From NCBI GenBank assembly GCA_014192625.1, contig BJHM01000002.1:124001-188000 (forward strand): a stretch of DNA of 64,000 nucleotides, read 5' to 3'. Positions 42,504 through 52,247 of the stretch are shown here, piece by piece (the first letter of the stretch is position 1; each line of letters starts with the position of its first letter). The stretch comes from Planctomycetota bacterium (GTDB lineage: Bacteria; Planctomycetota; UBA1135; UBA2386). The notes beneath the pieces are model-generated. The model ran no database searches, was not told the origin of the DNA, and saw only the letters and a list, made by a program, of their open reading frames with translations. The translations under genes and the position numbers were made by a program.

Positions 42504-44090
42504 ATGGCGCCTGGGGCACTCGTGGTGATCGCTCGGGAAGTGCATCCCCTTCGCATCCTGCTCGCCCTCGGCATCGCCGCAGTGGCGGCATACGCGGGGA
42601 AGTTTTTGCCCTTCGCCGCCGATGTGCAACCGCAGGCAGCGCTGCGCTTGTTGTTTGTTACCGCGTTTACCACCATGTGCTGGCTGCTCTCGGCGATGCC
42701 GATCGCCGCCGCGTCGATGTTGCCGCTTCTGTTGTTGCCAATCTTCAGCGTGCAGTCGACGGCCGAGGTCACCAGAGGCTACAGCGATCCGATCCTCTGG
42801 CTGTTCGGCGGTGGCTTCGTGTTGGCGCAGGCGATTGAGGTCTGGGGACTGCACCGCCGCGTGGCGCTGCGAGTGATCACAATCGTCGGCCCTTACCCGC
42901 GCCGGCTCGTGCTTGGCTTTTTCCTCGCGGCGACCTGCATCTCGATGTTCATCAACAACACCTCAGTCGCGTTGATGTTGTTGCCGATTGGCACCATGTT
43001 GGTAGAGCGCACGTTGTCGCTCGGCGAACTCAACGGCAAGCACGCGAAAAACTTCGGTGCCGCGATCATGTGCGCGATCGCCTTTGGTGCTTCGATCGGC
43101 GGCATGGGCACGCCGATCGGCACGGCGCCCAATGCGCTGTTCTTTGGCTGCTATGACAAGTTGGTGGAGCAAGGCGCTGCGCCCGTGTCATTCCTTGGCT
43201 GGACGCTGGCCTTTGCGCCGTATGCGATCGTGCTTTCGGTAGCCGCTAGCTATGCGATCACACACTTGGCCTTGCCGATTCCTCGGATGCGGCTTTTCAG
43301 GGGGGATGAACTGCTGGCCGAGGCGCGCGCCCTACCTGCCCTTACTACGCCTGAGAAGCGGGTGGCGTGGGTGTTTGCGATCGCGGTGCTGTTGTGGATG
43401 ACGCGCTCTGACATCACGCTCGGTGCCGGACAAGTGATCCACGGTTGGGCCCATTACTTGGTGCCGCCTGGCGAGCGCGATCGATACATCGCTGATGGCA
43501 CAGTTGCGGTCGCGGTGGCGATTGCCCTGTTGCTGCTGCCGGCCGGCACGAAACATGGCGAGCGCCTCATGACCTGGGAAATTGCCCGCAAGATGCCGTT
43601 CGATCTGCTGTTTTTGCTCGGCGCAGGCATTGCGATGGCCGATGCGTTTCTGCCTACTGGATTGTCGCGCGCGTTCGGCGAAGCAATGCGGCCGCTGATC
43701 GGCAACGTGCACCCCGCGCTGTTGTTGTTGGTGCTCGTGCTCGGGATCACGGCGCTGAGTGAAGTCGCTAGCAACACCGCGATCGCATCGTTGTTCTTGC
43801 CGATCTTGCGTGATGGTGCCATCGCTGCGCAGATGGATCCGCTGATGCTGATGTTGCCGGCGACAATCGCTGCTTCGTGCGGCTTCATGTTGCCGATCGC
43901 GACGCCGCCCAACACCATCGTCTTTAGCAGTCGGCTTATTACCTTTGGTCAGATGGCGCGCGCGGGTCTTGCGCTCGACTTGATCGCGGCGCTGCTACTG
44001 CTGCCCTGTCTCTGGTTTTGGTCGCTGCCGATCCTTGGTGTCGATCCCGCAGTGATCCCGAAGTGGCTGTCAACCGGAGTCGGCAAGTGA
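42504..44090 (+). CDS. DASS-family transporter (Na+/dicarboxylate or sulfate)
   Basis: The protein has 528 residues and about eleven to twelve hydrophobic helices. It has the SNT-like motifs of the SLC13/DASS family: NNTSVALMLLPIG in the first half, SNTAIASLFLPILRD in the second, and PIATPPNTIVFSS near the end. Such carriers bring di- or tricarboxylates (or sulfate) into the cell with sodium. Which substrate it carries cannot be decided. ATG 42504 is preferred, with GGGAGG upstream, over an in-frame ATG at 42465 that overlaps cutA. Confidence 0.9.
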   Translation: MAPGALVVIAREVHPLRILLALGIAAVAAYAGKFLPFAADVQPQAALRLLFVTAFTTMCWLLSAMPIAAASMLPLLLLPIFSVQSTAEVTRGYSDPILWLFGGGFVLAQAIEVWGLHRRVALRVITIVGPYPRRLVLGFFLAATCISMFINNTSVALMLLPIGTMLVERTLSLGELNGKHAKNFGAAIMCAIAFGASIGGMGTPIGTAPNALFFGCYDKLVEQGAAPVSFLGWTLAFAPYAIVLSVAASYAITHLALPIPRMRLFRGDELLAEARALPALTTPEKRVAWVFAIAVLLWMTRSDITLGAGQVIHGWAHYLVPPGERDRYIADGTVAVAVAIALLLLPAGTKHGERLMTWEIARKMPFDLLFLLGAGIAMADAFLPTGLSRAFGEAMRPLIGNVHPALLLLVLVLGITALSEVASNTAIASLFLPILRDGAIAAQMDPLMLMLPATIAASCGFMLPIATPPNTIVFSSRLITFGQMARAGLALDLIAALLLLPCLWFWSLPILGVDPAVIPKWLSTGVGK

Positions 44091-45808
44091 ACCCGCCACT
44101 TGCTTCATGTCCGTCGATGCCACGCAGGCGGACCTTGCTACAGATTTGGTTTGGTCTGTTTTTTACCTTCGTTGCGGTGGCGAATGGCAACTTGGAGTCG
44201 GTGGACTCGGCAATGACGATGCACGCTGCCCGTGCACTCTTGCTGCGCTCGGATTCTGGGCTGCGGCCAAGCGCGCATGGCGCCGAATCGCTAGCCGAGG
44301 GATTGATCGCGGATGAGATCGTCAGTCATGAGGCGGAACCCGTGCCGCGCTACGGCAAGCGGGGCAAGAACAGTGAACTGCGCTACGTGTGGTTTCCGAT
44401 GGGCCATGTGTGGCTATTGGTGCCATGCGTTGCGCTAGGCGAAGTGCTGAATCGGGCATTCCCTGAGATCGAAGCGCGCTATCGAGAAGCTGCTGGCGAC
44501 AACTATGTGTTTGGCATGTTTGTGTTTGATCAGATGCTCGTCGCGCTGTTGCTGCCAGCCGCGAGTGGCGCCACGATTTTTTTGCTGTTGCTGCTGATTG
44601 CGCTGCTGTTTGGCTGCACGCGGCGCGAGGCTGCATTGGTCGCGGTCGCAGTTTTGTTTGGCAGTCAGTGCTTTGCGTTTGCGCGTGAAACGTTGAGCGA
44701 TGGTCCAGGGATGGCATGCCTTCTGGGAGCACTTTATGCCGTGGTTTGCGTGCACCAAGGATCGGATCGGCGTATCACGTTGCTACTGGGTGGAGTTGCT
44801 GCCGGAATGGCCGCGCTCACTCGCTATCCGCATGCCCTGATGGTGCCGCCGCTAGCACTCGCGGTGCTCTTCGCGCTATGGCGTCGATCAAGGCCGTTTG
44901 CGGTGGTCTTTTTTGTGCTCGGCGGGCTGCCTTTTCTTGTGCTGCTGTGCAGCGTCAACTATGCGCGCCACGGCAGCATCGCGGACACCGGCTATCCGCC
45001 GTTTGCATCGTGGTTCAACTACCCGATTTGGTTTGGCGCGACCAAGCTTTGCATCGCCGCAGGCAAAGGCATTTTGTGGTTGTCGCCGATGCTTTGGTTA
45101 GCACTGCCGCAGGCTGCGCGCCGAGCTGTGCCGATGCAATTGCGCTGGCTCGCGTGGGTGCTGTTTGCGATTCCCATCGTGCTGTTTGGCCAGACCAATG
45201 GCTGGCAATCAGGCCAGTGCTGGGGCGCACGCTATGTCACCCCGAGCGTGGTTATGCTGCTCGCACTGGCGCTGCCGCAGGGCAAGCCTTTCCGGCTCTG
45301 GCCGCGCACCTTTCGCTGTCTGCTGTGCCTTGGCATCGCGCTGTCAGTTACCTCGGTGATTGCGCCGACTCGAGGCGTGCAGCAACTAGCGGCGCAGGGT
45401 GTCGAAGCGATGTATGCGCAGCGGCTGGCTGACGGCACGATTAGCGAAGCTGATTTTAAAAGTGTGCAGGACGACACGGCGGACCACTTCAGTTTTCAGC
45501 CGCGCTTCTCACCGGTTCATGCAAACTGGAGTTACGCATGGCGGTCGCTCACAGGTGGCTTTGAGGACGACAATGGCAAGCCGCGCAACGGCGCGCAGTT
45601 CACGATCGAACCACTGTTTGGTATTACCAGCACAAAAGCGGACTACACCAAGGCGCCAGACCGTTGGGAAGATCGCGGCTTCCGGCATCTGTGGTGCCGT
45701 TTTTTTGGCGCGTTGCTCGGGGTGCCTTTTTGGTGGCTGTTGCTGATCCCAATGGTGCCTGGACTCGCCTTGCTGTGGGCGGCTCACCGCGGATTGTCGA
45801 AAAATTGA
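44087..45808 (+). CDS. Polytopic membrane protein, GT-C-like
   Basis: The protein has 573 residues. It has about ten transmembrane helices and a large extracytoplasmic loop (about residues 40-130, with RYGKRGKNSELRYVWFPMG). This topology resembles GT-C glycosyltransferases that use lipid-linked sugars. LTRYPHALMVPPLAL and FASWFNYPIWFGATK occur between helices, but no family-defining motif is recognised. GTG 44087 overlaps the DASS stop by four bases (GTGA), suggesting coupling; ATG 44117 is the alternative. Confidence 0.65.
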   Translation: MNPPLASCPSMPRRRTLLQIWFGLFFTFVAVANGNLESVDSAMTMHAARALLLRSDSGLRPSAHGAESLAEGLIADEIVSHEAEPVPRYGKRGKNSELRYVWFPMGHVWLLVPCVALGEVLNRAFPEIEARYREAAGDNYVFGMFVFDQMLVALLLPAASGATIFLLLLLIALLFGCTRREAALVAVAVLFGSQCFAFARETLSDGPGMACLLGALYAVVCVHQGSDRRITLLLGGVAAGMAALTRYPHALMVPPLALAVLFALWRRSRPFAVVFFVLGGLPFLVLLCSVNYARHGSIADTGYPPFASWFNYPIWFGATKLCIAAGKGILWLSPMLWLALPQAARRAVPMQLRWLAWVLFAIPIVLFGQTNGWQSGQCWGARYVTPSVVMLLALALPQGKPFRLWPRTFRCLLCLGIALSVTSVIAPTRGVQQLAAQGVEAMYAQRLADGTISEADFKSVQDDTADHFSFQPRFSPVHANWSYAWRSLTGGFEDDNGKPRNGAQFTIEPLFGITSTKADYTKAPDRWEDRGFRHLWCRFFGALLGVPFWWLLLIPMVPGLALLWAAHRGLSKN

Positions 45809-45870
45809 TCAAGTGTTTGGCGCGGGTGGACCGATAGGAGACGCGTCCGATCCCCCCACGGAGCTTGCGC

Positions 45871-47460
45871 ATGATCACGGTCCTGTTGTGTTCGATGGTT
45901 TGGTCGATGGTGCCACAGGCGCCAGTGCCCCAGAGGTTCGATATCATCGAGCTGCTGGGCGGTGAATCGATCGAAGGTCGGATCGTGCTCGAGCGCGGCA
46001 ACTATTTGGAGATCGAGCTTTCGCCGAACTCCATGGTCGGTTTCCGCACGAGCCAGATCGCGGCCATCCGGCGTGGTGCTGGTGCGCCAGTGCCGTCGCC
46101 GTTGATTGCCTTGCTGCCGCCGCGCGATGAGTGGTGCACGTTGCACGATGCGACTGGCAAGGCGGTCGGCTGGTTGCACAGCACCGTCGCTGCTGCCGCA
46201 GATGGCGGGCTGCGGCTCACGGAAGAGTGGGAGTTCACCACTGGCAAGCAGCACTTCCAGGTCACTGCTATCGAATCCGCCGACGCCGAGTTGCAGCCGG
46301 TCAGCTGCTACTTTCGCGAACGGGTCAGTGAAGAAGTTGTGGGCTTCCTCCCAAGCTCACCAGAGGGGCGCGCGGCACGCGTGCTTCACGAACGCATCGT
46401 CGAGGCCAAGGTTGAAGGTCAAGTTCTGCACTTGGATCGGCTGCGGAAGGACGGTCGCGATCAGCGTGAATTGCCATGGCGCGAGACTGACACTTTTCCG
46501 TTGCTGATGCGAACGCTGCAAGCCACGAAGGGTGCTGCTTTGGTCGCCACGGTGTTCGATGCGGCGATCGAAGAGCTTGTGGAGCGGAGCTACGGTGCGG
46601 ATCGCTTTCGCACGGTGATGATCGCAGGAAAGACCGTGCATGTCACCGAGCAGGTAGAGACTGCGGGTGTGATGCGCAATGTGATTTGGCTCGATGCCTC
46701 TGGTCGCCTGTTGCGCCGCGAGGTCTCAGGGCCATCACTGGTCGCATTGCCGAGCAGCGTGGACCTCGCTCAGGCGGCCGTCGAGCGCATTGAAAGTCAG
46801 CCGGCGGCGTTTGCCGTGGAGGCGAGCGGCAAGTTTGGCCTCTGGCTACCCAATCCTGCGTGGCAGGTGCTGCCCGATGTCGAAGGCATGGTTGCCATGC
46901 GTTGCGCGCTGCACAACGCCACGATTTCGTTGTCCGTGCTCGATCAACTTGATGCCGGCGTAAAACTCAGCAGTGCCGGTGAATCCATCGAGCGATGGTT
47001 TCACCTGCTGCAGCCGAGCTTTCGTATCTCGGCAAGGAAAACGATCAAGGTTCGCGATCGCATGGCCTTGCTGTTTGAAGCGCAGGGCAAGAATGGCGAC
47101 CGTGACGGGTTTGCAATGCTGGTTGTTGTGCCATGGAATGACCGGTTCTTGCTGCTGCGTTGCGCTGCGCCCGCAGCCGAGATCGCCGAGCTGCGCCCGG
47201 ATTTTTTAGCGGTGGTTGCCCACCTTGAACTCGACGGCAAGGCAATAACGTTGCTGCTGCCAAAGGAAAAACCCGCGCCAGTAGCCGCCACGATGCGCAA
47301 AAGTGATTCTTCGGCTGCGTCAGCTTTGGCGCCAGCGGCGGATCCCGCAGGAGTGCCGTCGGGAATGCCATCGGGCATGCCTGCGTTAGCGCCAACGGAA
47401 AAAGCGGCGCCAAAGAAGCGGCCGATGGTGCGCCTGCCAGCAGCGGGGCAAGAGAAGTAA
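45871..47460 (+). CDS. Secreted protein of unknown function
   Basis: The protein has 529 residues. A short signal peptide (MITVLLCSMVWSMVPQAP) is followed by a small beta domain with an LSm/SH3-like feel (IIELLGGESIEGRIVLERG). The rest is mixed alpha/beta without recognisable motifs. The C-terminal 60 residues are Ala/Pro-rich and probably disordered. No homolog family is recognised. ATG 45871 has GGAG five bases upstream and gives the signal peptide; a TTG at 45865 lies two codons earlier. Confidence 0.6.
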   Translation: MITVLLCSMVWSMVPQAPVPQRFDIIELLGGESIEGRIVLERGNYLEIELSPNSMVGFRTSQIAAIRRGAGAPVPSPLIALLPPRDEWCTLHDATGKAVGWLHSTVAAAADGGLRLTEEWEFTTGKQHFQVTAIESADAELQPVSCYFRERVSEEVVGFLPSSPEGRAARVLHERIVEAKVEGQVLHLDRLRKDGRDQRELPWRETDTFPLLMRTLQATKGAALVATVFDAAIEELVERSYGADRFRTVMIAGKTVHVTEQVETAGVMRNVIWLDASGRLLRREVSGPSLVALPSSVDLAQAAVERIESQPAAFAVEASGKFGLWLPNPAWQVLPDVEGMVAMRCALHNATISLSVLDQLDAGVKLSSAGESIERWFHLLQPSFRISARKTIKVRDRMALLFEAQGKNGDRDGFAMLVVVPWNDRFLLLRCAAPAAEIAELRPDFLAVVAHLELDGKAITLLLPKEKPAPVAATMRKSDSSAASALAPAADPAGVPSGMPSGMPALAPTEKAAPKKRPMVRLPAAGQEK

Positions 47461-47490
47461 CGGGCATACGGCGATCTGCGTGCTTTGACT

Positions 47491-47550
47491 GGAGCAAATT
47501 CAGTGCGAGCAAACCCGGTGCGAGCAAATTCAGTGCGGGCAGACCTCAGG
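47491..47550. repeat. 15-bp tandem repeat, about four copies
   Basis: Copies with the core GAGCAAATTCAGTG begin at 47491, 47506, 47521 and 47536; the second and fourth are diverged. They fill the space between two convergent genes and extend into the last codons of comM. The repeat ends over the comM stop region, so it may have arisen by slippage. Confidence 0.8.
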
Positions 47551-49075
47551 GCGTAAACTGCCGCGCATAGCCGCGCAATGCGGCGGCCTCGAGCACGTCC
47601 TCGGCTTGCACACAATCGCGTTCGGCAAGGTCTGCTAGTGTGCGAGCCACGCGCAAGACACGCACTCGCGCGCGCCCGCCAAGTCGATGTAGGTGCATCA
47701 GTTCTTGGAGTAGGGGTTCGAGCTTTGCAATCGGCGCGCAGGCGGCTTCTAGAGCGCGGCCGTCGAGGCGCGCATTGGCTCCCGGCTCGCCCAAGGTTTT
47801 GTTGCGTCGTTCTTGTCGCGCACGTGCCTCCTCAATGCGGGCGCGAAACACTGCGGTCGATTGGCTATGGTCGCGGGGCACGGTGAACACCAAAGGGTCG
47901 AGCGCTGGCACTTCGACTTGCAAATCGATCCGGTCGAGCAGTGGGCCTGAGATGCGGTTGCGGTAGCGCGCGATTGCGGCGGGCGAGCACTGGCATGGCC
48001 GAGCCGGGTGACCTCGGTAGCCGCAAGGGCACGGGTTCATGGCGGCGACCAACGTGAAGTTTGCGGGCATGGTTATGGTCTTTAGGGCGCGGCCCACCGT
48101 GATCAAGCCGTCCTCTAGTGGTTGGCGCAGCGCTTCGAGTGCGTCGCGGCGAAACTCAGGCAACTCATCGAGAAACAAAACGCCGTTGTGAGCCAGCGTC
48201 GCTTCGCCTGGGCGAACGTCGATACCGCCGCCGAGCAGGCTCGCGCAGGAACTCGTGTGATGGGGCGCGCGCAGTGGTCGCTGGCGCGGTGGCATGCCGG
48301 CGAGTCCGGCGGCGGTGTGGACCTGCAGGATCGCTAACCACTCGGCGTCGCTGGGTGGTGGCAGGAGACCTGGCATGCGTCTGCAAAGGGCGCTCTTGCC
48401 GCTGCCTGGCGGTCCGACGAACAACAAGTTGTGGCCACCCGCAGCCGCCACCGCGAGGGCGATTTTGGGGGTCGTGTGGCCGCGGATATCGATCAGGTCG
48501 AGGGACGACGGTGGGGTAACGGTGTGCGTTGCGGGCACTGGGGCGAGGTCACGTTGGCCGGTCACGAAGAACAGTGCATCCGCCAGCGTCTCCGCGCCGA
48601 TCACGCAGAGTCCGTCGATGCCAGCACAGAGGCCAGCATCCGGCGTGCTGCAGATCAGTGTGTGTGCCCCGCGCGCCCGCGCGCCAAGCGCCACGCTGAT
48701 GGCCCCGCGGGCTGGTAACAGGCGGCCGCGCAAGCTCACTTCGCCGAACGCGCAGAGGTCTTTGGTTCGTTCTGGCCCAAACATGCCCGCCGCCCCAGCC
48801 AGTGCGATTGCCAACGGCAGGTCGAAGCCCGCACCCTGCTTGCGGATCGCCGCTGGCGCAAAGTTGACCGTGGTTACGCCGCGTGGTTGCGGCAGCGACA
48901 ACGCGTAAAACGCGTGCAGGACGCGGTGGTAGGCCTCGCGCACGGCCGCATCGACGAGGCCGAGGATGCGCGGCGTGCCGTCGCTCGCAGAACGGGTGGT
49001 TGCCTCGACGGTGATCGGCACGGCATCGACGCCACTCAGCATGCCCGTGCCGATGGTGATGGTCTCAGTTTGCAC
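47546..49075 (-). CDS. comM: Mg-chelatase-like AAA+ ATPase, ComM/YifB family
   Basis: The protein has 509 residues. It has an N-terminal Lon-like ChlI domain (GVDAVPITVEA, FAPAAIRKQGAGFDLPLAIAL), then an AAA+ core with Walker A GPPGSGKS, LAHNGVLFLDELPEF (Walker B), and a zinc-finger-like MNPCPCGYRGH-x5-CQCS that is typical of the family. In naturally transformable bacteria ComM is a branch-migration helicase that integrates taken-up DNA. Its presence near type IV pilus genes fits, but competence is not shown. It is on the minus strand and ends in the 15-bp repeat block. Confidence 0.93.
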   Translation of the reverse strand: MQTETITIGTGMLSGVDAVPITVEATTRSASDGTPRILGLVDAAVREAYHRVLHAFYALSLPQPRGVTTVNFAPAAIRKQGAGFDLPLAIALAGAAGMFGPERTKDLCAFGEVSLRGRLLPARGAISVALGARARGAHTLICSTPDAGLCAGIDGLCVIGAETLADALFFVTGQRDLAPVPATHTVTPPSSLDLIDIRGHTTPKIALAVAAAGGHNLLFVGPPGSGKSALCRRMPGLLPPPSDAEWLAILQVHTAAGLAGMPPRQRPLRAPHHTSSCASLLGGGIDVRPGEATLAHNGVLFLDELPEFRRDALEALRQPLEDGLITVGRALKTITMPANFTLVAAMNPCPCGYRGHPARPCQCSPAAIARYRNRISGPLLDRIDLQVEVPALDPLVFTVPRDHSQSTAVFRARIEEARARQERRNKTLGEPGANARLDGRALEAACAPIAKLEPLLQELMHLHRLGGRARVRVLRVARTLADLAERDCVQAEDVLEAAALRGYARQFTP

Positions 49076-49326
49076 AGAGTGCTTGTGGCTTACGTTCGCG
49101 AACGGTTACCCGCGATTTTTGTGTAGAGCACTTGGTCGTAGATCTGTTTGCCTCACTTATAAGATCGTTTGTCGACCGCAGGCTTGAGCCCCCGTTCAAC
49201 TTGGCGGATCGGCGTTTCTCGATACGGTTGAGTCAGGCCGGCTCGCAACAGAGCCGTTGCTTGCGACCGCGTAGCTCTAGGTTTTGTGCCGTAGCCGGGC
49301 AGGACCGCTTATTGGGTAGACGAAGA
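49076..49326. promoter_or_regulatory. Divergent gap between comM and the eut-like genes
   Basis: These 251 bases have no gene. CGTTCGCGAACG (49093-49104) is a perfect 12-base palindrome 17 bases from the comM start, a possible operator. TTATAAG around 49157 with TTGGTC about 20 bases upstream might be a weak promoter for the permease, but the spacing is long. Confidence 0.4.
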
Positions 49327-50832
49327 ATGGACCAAGATACAGCGACGTTGGCGCGGATGGGTTACCGCCAAGAACTTGCGCGCAGCATGGGCGGCTTCTC
49401 CAACTACGCGATCTCACTGTCGATCATCTGCATCCTGGCTGGGGGCATCACTTCTTTCCATCTCGGCTTTAGCGCTGCCGGCGGCGCTGCAATCGGGCTC
49501 GGTTGGCCGATCGGTACGCTCCTGTCGCTCGCATTTGCTTGCACAATGGCGCAGATCGCTTCGGCATTTCCGACCGCGGGTGGGCTCTATCATTGGGCTG
49601 CATTACTGGGCGGGCGCGGCTACGGCTGGCTAACTGGGTGGTTCAATCTGTTTGGGCTGATCACGGTGCTCGCTGCGATCAACGTGGGCACGTTTCTATT
49701 CATCAGAAATGCGATGTTGCCGGCGCTCGGTATCGATGCTGCGTCGTTGCCCGCCGCTGCACAGGAGTGGTTGCAGATCTTTGGCGTTGCGGCGATCACT
49801 ATTTCGCAGGCCCTGATCAATCACCTCGGCATCAAGGTGACCACCCGGCTGACCGATTTCAGTGGCGTTCTGATCTTGATTGTAGCGACCGTATTGACCG
49901 TGAGTTTGTTGGTGGCTGCACCAGCGCTGGACTTTTCACGGCTCGTCACGTTTGCCAACAACAGCGGGCTGCCTGAATCCGCACCGGTATGGCCACGCGG
50001 CGAATCGATCGGTTGGTTGTTTTTGCTCGGCTTGATGCTGCCGGCCTACACGATCACCGGCTTTGATGCCTCGGCGCACACCTCCGAGGAGACGATTGCA
50101 GCATCGCGCAATGTCCCGCGCGGCATCGTGCGCTCGGTCTTGGTTTCGGGGGTCTTTGGCTATGCGATGCTGTGTGCAATCGTGCTGGCGATGCCCGATC
50201 TAAATCAGGCGGCGCAGCAAGGCGATCAAGTGGTGTTCTGGACGATCAGTAAGACCTTGAACACGTCGCTGGCGACGACGCTCTATGTCGGCATTGCGAT
50301 CGCTCAGTATCTGTGCGGCTTAGCGACCGTGACCTCGGCGTCGCGCATGGCCTACGCGTTTGCGCGCGATGGCGGCTTGCCAATGTCGCAGTATCTGAAG
50401 CGGATCAGCAAGACACGCAGAACACCGGCGGTGGCGATCTGGGTGGTCGCTGTGCTCGTGATCGCCTTCACCCTCTACACGCCGGTCTATTCGACGATCA
50501 CGACGGTCTGCGTGATCTTCCTGTATCTGTCGTATCTGTTGCCGACGGTGCTCGGCTTATGCGCCATCGGTAAGACTTGGACTCAGTTTGGCCCTTGGAC
50601 GCTCGGTGGGTATTTCCGTCTGTTAGCGGTGGTATGCATTTTGGGGGCGGGCCTATTGCTGCTGATCGGTGTGCAACCGCCCAACGAGAAGGGGCTCTAT
50701 CTGGTCGCTTTGGCTTTGAGCTTCGCTGTGGTTGCGTGGTATGGCCTTGAGCGCCGCCGCTTTCGTGGTTCGCCGAACATGCTCGCTGCAAAGCATGCAA
50801 CACCGCCCGGCCCGGATTTCGATCGTGCCTGA
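49327..50832 (+). CDS. APC-superfamily permease, likely amino alcohol or amino acid transporter
   Basis: The protein has 501 residues and about twelve helices. The N terminus (MGGFSNYAISLSIICILAGG) and the GITSFHLGFSAAG loop match APC amino acid/amine permeases, and FDASAHTSEETIAASRN in the middle is the conserved cytoplasmic segment. It sits directly before eutA and the eutBC fusion, so uptake of ethanolamine (like Eat of pseudomonads) is the likely role; this is inference from context. ATG 49327 begins just before the first helix; a frame upstream to 49132 is basic and unlike a protein. Confidence 0.88.
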   Translation: MDQDTATLARMGYRQELARSMGGFSNYAISLSIICILAGGITSFHLGFSAAGGAAIGLGWPIGTLLSLAFACTMAQIASAFPTAGGLYHWAALLGGRGYGWLTGWFNLFGLITVLAAINVGTFLFIRNAMLPALGIDAASLPAAAQEWLQIFGVAAITISQALINHLGIKVTTRLTDFSGVLILIVATVLTVSLLVAAPALDFSRLVTFANNSGLPESAPVWPRGESIGWLFLLGLMLPAYTITGFDASAHTSEETIAASRNVPRGIVRSVLVSGVFGYAMLCAIVLAMPDLNQAAQQGDQVVFWTISKTLNTSLATTLYVGIAIAQYLCGLATVTSASRMAYAFARDGGLPMSQYLKRISKTRRTPAVAIWVVAVLVIAFTLYTPVYSTITTVCVIFLYLSYLLPTVLGLCAIGKTWTQFGPWTLGGYFRLLAVVCILGAGLLLLIGVQPPNEKGLYLVALALSFAVVAWYGLERRRFRGSPNMLAAKHATPPGPDFDRA

Positions 50833-52237
50833 GCTCCTAACTCTGGCTGGCTTTGATTTTGGCACCACGACCAGCAGTGCGGTATTTGCCACGGCGCGCG
50901 TCACGAAGAGTCGCGTCAGTGGTCGCATGGAACTTACCGATGTAATCGAGCGTTATCGTTCGCCGATGATCTTCACGCCGATGAAGGGCGAGCGGCTGCT
51001 AGACCTTGCTGCGTTGCAGGCTGCCGTGCTCGGTTGGCTTAGCGCCGCCGCGTTGACGGCACCGCTGTTTGGTGGTGGCGCATTGCTCACCGGTCTCGCG
51101 GCGCAGAGCAAAAATGCGAGCGAACTGATCACCCTGCTGCGCGGTGTCATCGGCGAAGGCGTGGTTGCCACGGCGGACGATCCACGCCTCGAATCATGGC
51201 TGGCGTTTATGGGGGGGACCGCCGCGTTGTCGAGGGCGGCACCGCAGGAATCCTTTCTCAACCTCGACATCGGTGGTGGGACCACCAACCTGGCACTCGG
51301 CAGCAACGGTGAGATCACCGCCACGGGCTGCGTGCTGGTTGGCGCGCGGCATGTCCGCGTGGTGCCTGGCAGCTACGTGATAGCCGGCCTTTCAAGCTAT
51401 GCACAGGCGGCATTTGCAGAGCTTGGCATCAGGCCACGCATCGGCGAAGTGCTCGAACGCAGCGACGTCGATGCCTTGCTGGGCTTCTATGAAGACCTGC
51501 TGTTTCGTGTCGTGAGTGGTGCGCCCGCAGCCGGTCGTTCGCAAGCCGCGCAGTTGCATGTGCAGGCGGAGTATCGAGGGCCTTATTCGAGTGCCAATGC
51601 GGTGGTGACGTTCTCGGGTGGAGTTGGTGCTTTGATGTCTGACCTGCTCGCGGGCAAGGATCCGGGGATCACACCGTTTGGGGATCTCGGGGTTGATCTG
51701 GCGCGCTCGTTGCTGGCAAAGCCGCGCTGGTCCAACCGCATGCAGCCGCTTCCCTCGCAACATGCGGGGCGCGTGACCAGTATGGGGATGATGCGACATG
51801 CGACTATGGTGTCGGGCGCGTCGATCTATCTGCCGCGTGCCGAACTGTTGCCGATGCGCGACCTGCCGCTTCTGGGGGTCGTAAACAGTGAGACCACGGA
51901 ACGGCATTGGCTCGAATTGCTGAGCCTCATTGAGACGAGCCGCAACGGCGGCTGTTTTTTTGTGGTGCTCGGCACCGCCAATCCAGCGGTCGTTCGCAAA
52001 GTTGGGGATGCGATTGCAAAGGCATTGCGGCAGGCGGCGCTGCCGGCGGATCGTCCAATCGCGTTGTTGGTCGATGTGAATGCTGGTAAGGCTTTGGGGC
52101 ACTACGCGACCGCGTGGGGAGCAGTGCCCGCCGCGCTCGTGGTGATCGACGAAATCGAACCACGTGCCGCCCAGTTCGTGCGAATTGGTGCGCCAGCGCA
52201 GCAAGTTGTTCCGGTCTCCTTTTTTGGTATGGGATGA
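50825..52237 (+). CDS. eutA: Ethanolamine ammonia-lyase reactivating factor EutA
   Basis: This 470-residue actin-like ATPase exchanges damaged cobalamin out of ethanolamine ammonia-lyase. Phosphate-binding motifs FDFGTTTSS (near the start) and LDIGGGTTNLAL (middle) are present, as are IERYRSPMIFTP and AKNASELITLL-type segments that match EutA (here QSKNASELI). The start is a GTG at 50825 that overlaps the permease stop by eight bases; it places the first phosphate motif ten residues in, as in the family. An ATG at 50795 is possible. The stop lies ten bases before the eutBC fusion, so all three genes form one operon. Confidence 0.93.
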   Translation: MPELLTLAGFDFGTTTSSAVFATARVTKSRVSGRMELTDVIERYRSPMIFTPMKGERLLDLAALQAAVLGWLSAAALTAPLFGGGALLTGLAAQSKNASELITLLRGVIGEGVVATADDPRLESWLAFMGGTAALSRAAPQESFLNLDIGGGTTNLALGSNGEITATGCVLVGARHVRVVPGSYVIAGLSSYAQAAFAELGIRPRIGEVLERSDVDALLGFYEDLLFRVVSGAPAAGRSQAAQLHVQAEYRGPYSSANAVVTFSGGVGALMSDLLAGKDPGITPFGDLGVDLARSLLAKPRWSNRMQPLPSQHAGRVTSMGMMRHATMVSGASIYLPRAELLPMRDLPLLGVVNSETTERHWLELLSLIETSRNGGCFFVVLGTANPAVVRKVGDAIAKALRQAALPADRPIALLVDVNAGKALGHYATAWGAVPAALVVIDEIEPRAAQFVRIGAPAQQVVPVSFFGMG

Positions 52238-52247
52238 TGGCAACGTG

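Noticed and set aside
48118-48908. Plus-strand frames opposite comM
   Set aside because: They are shadows of the minus-strand comM gene, which has full family motifs.
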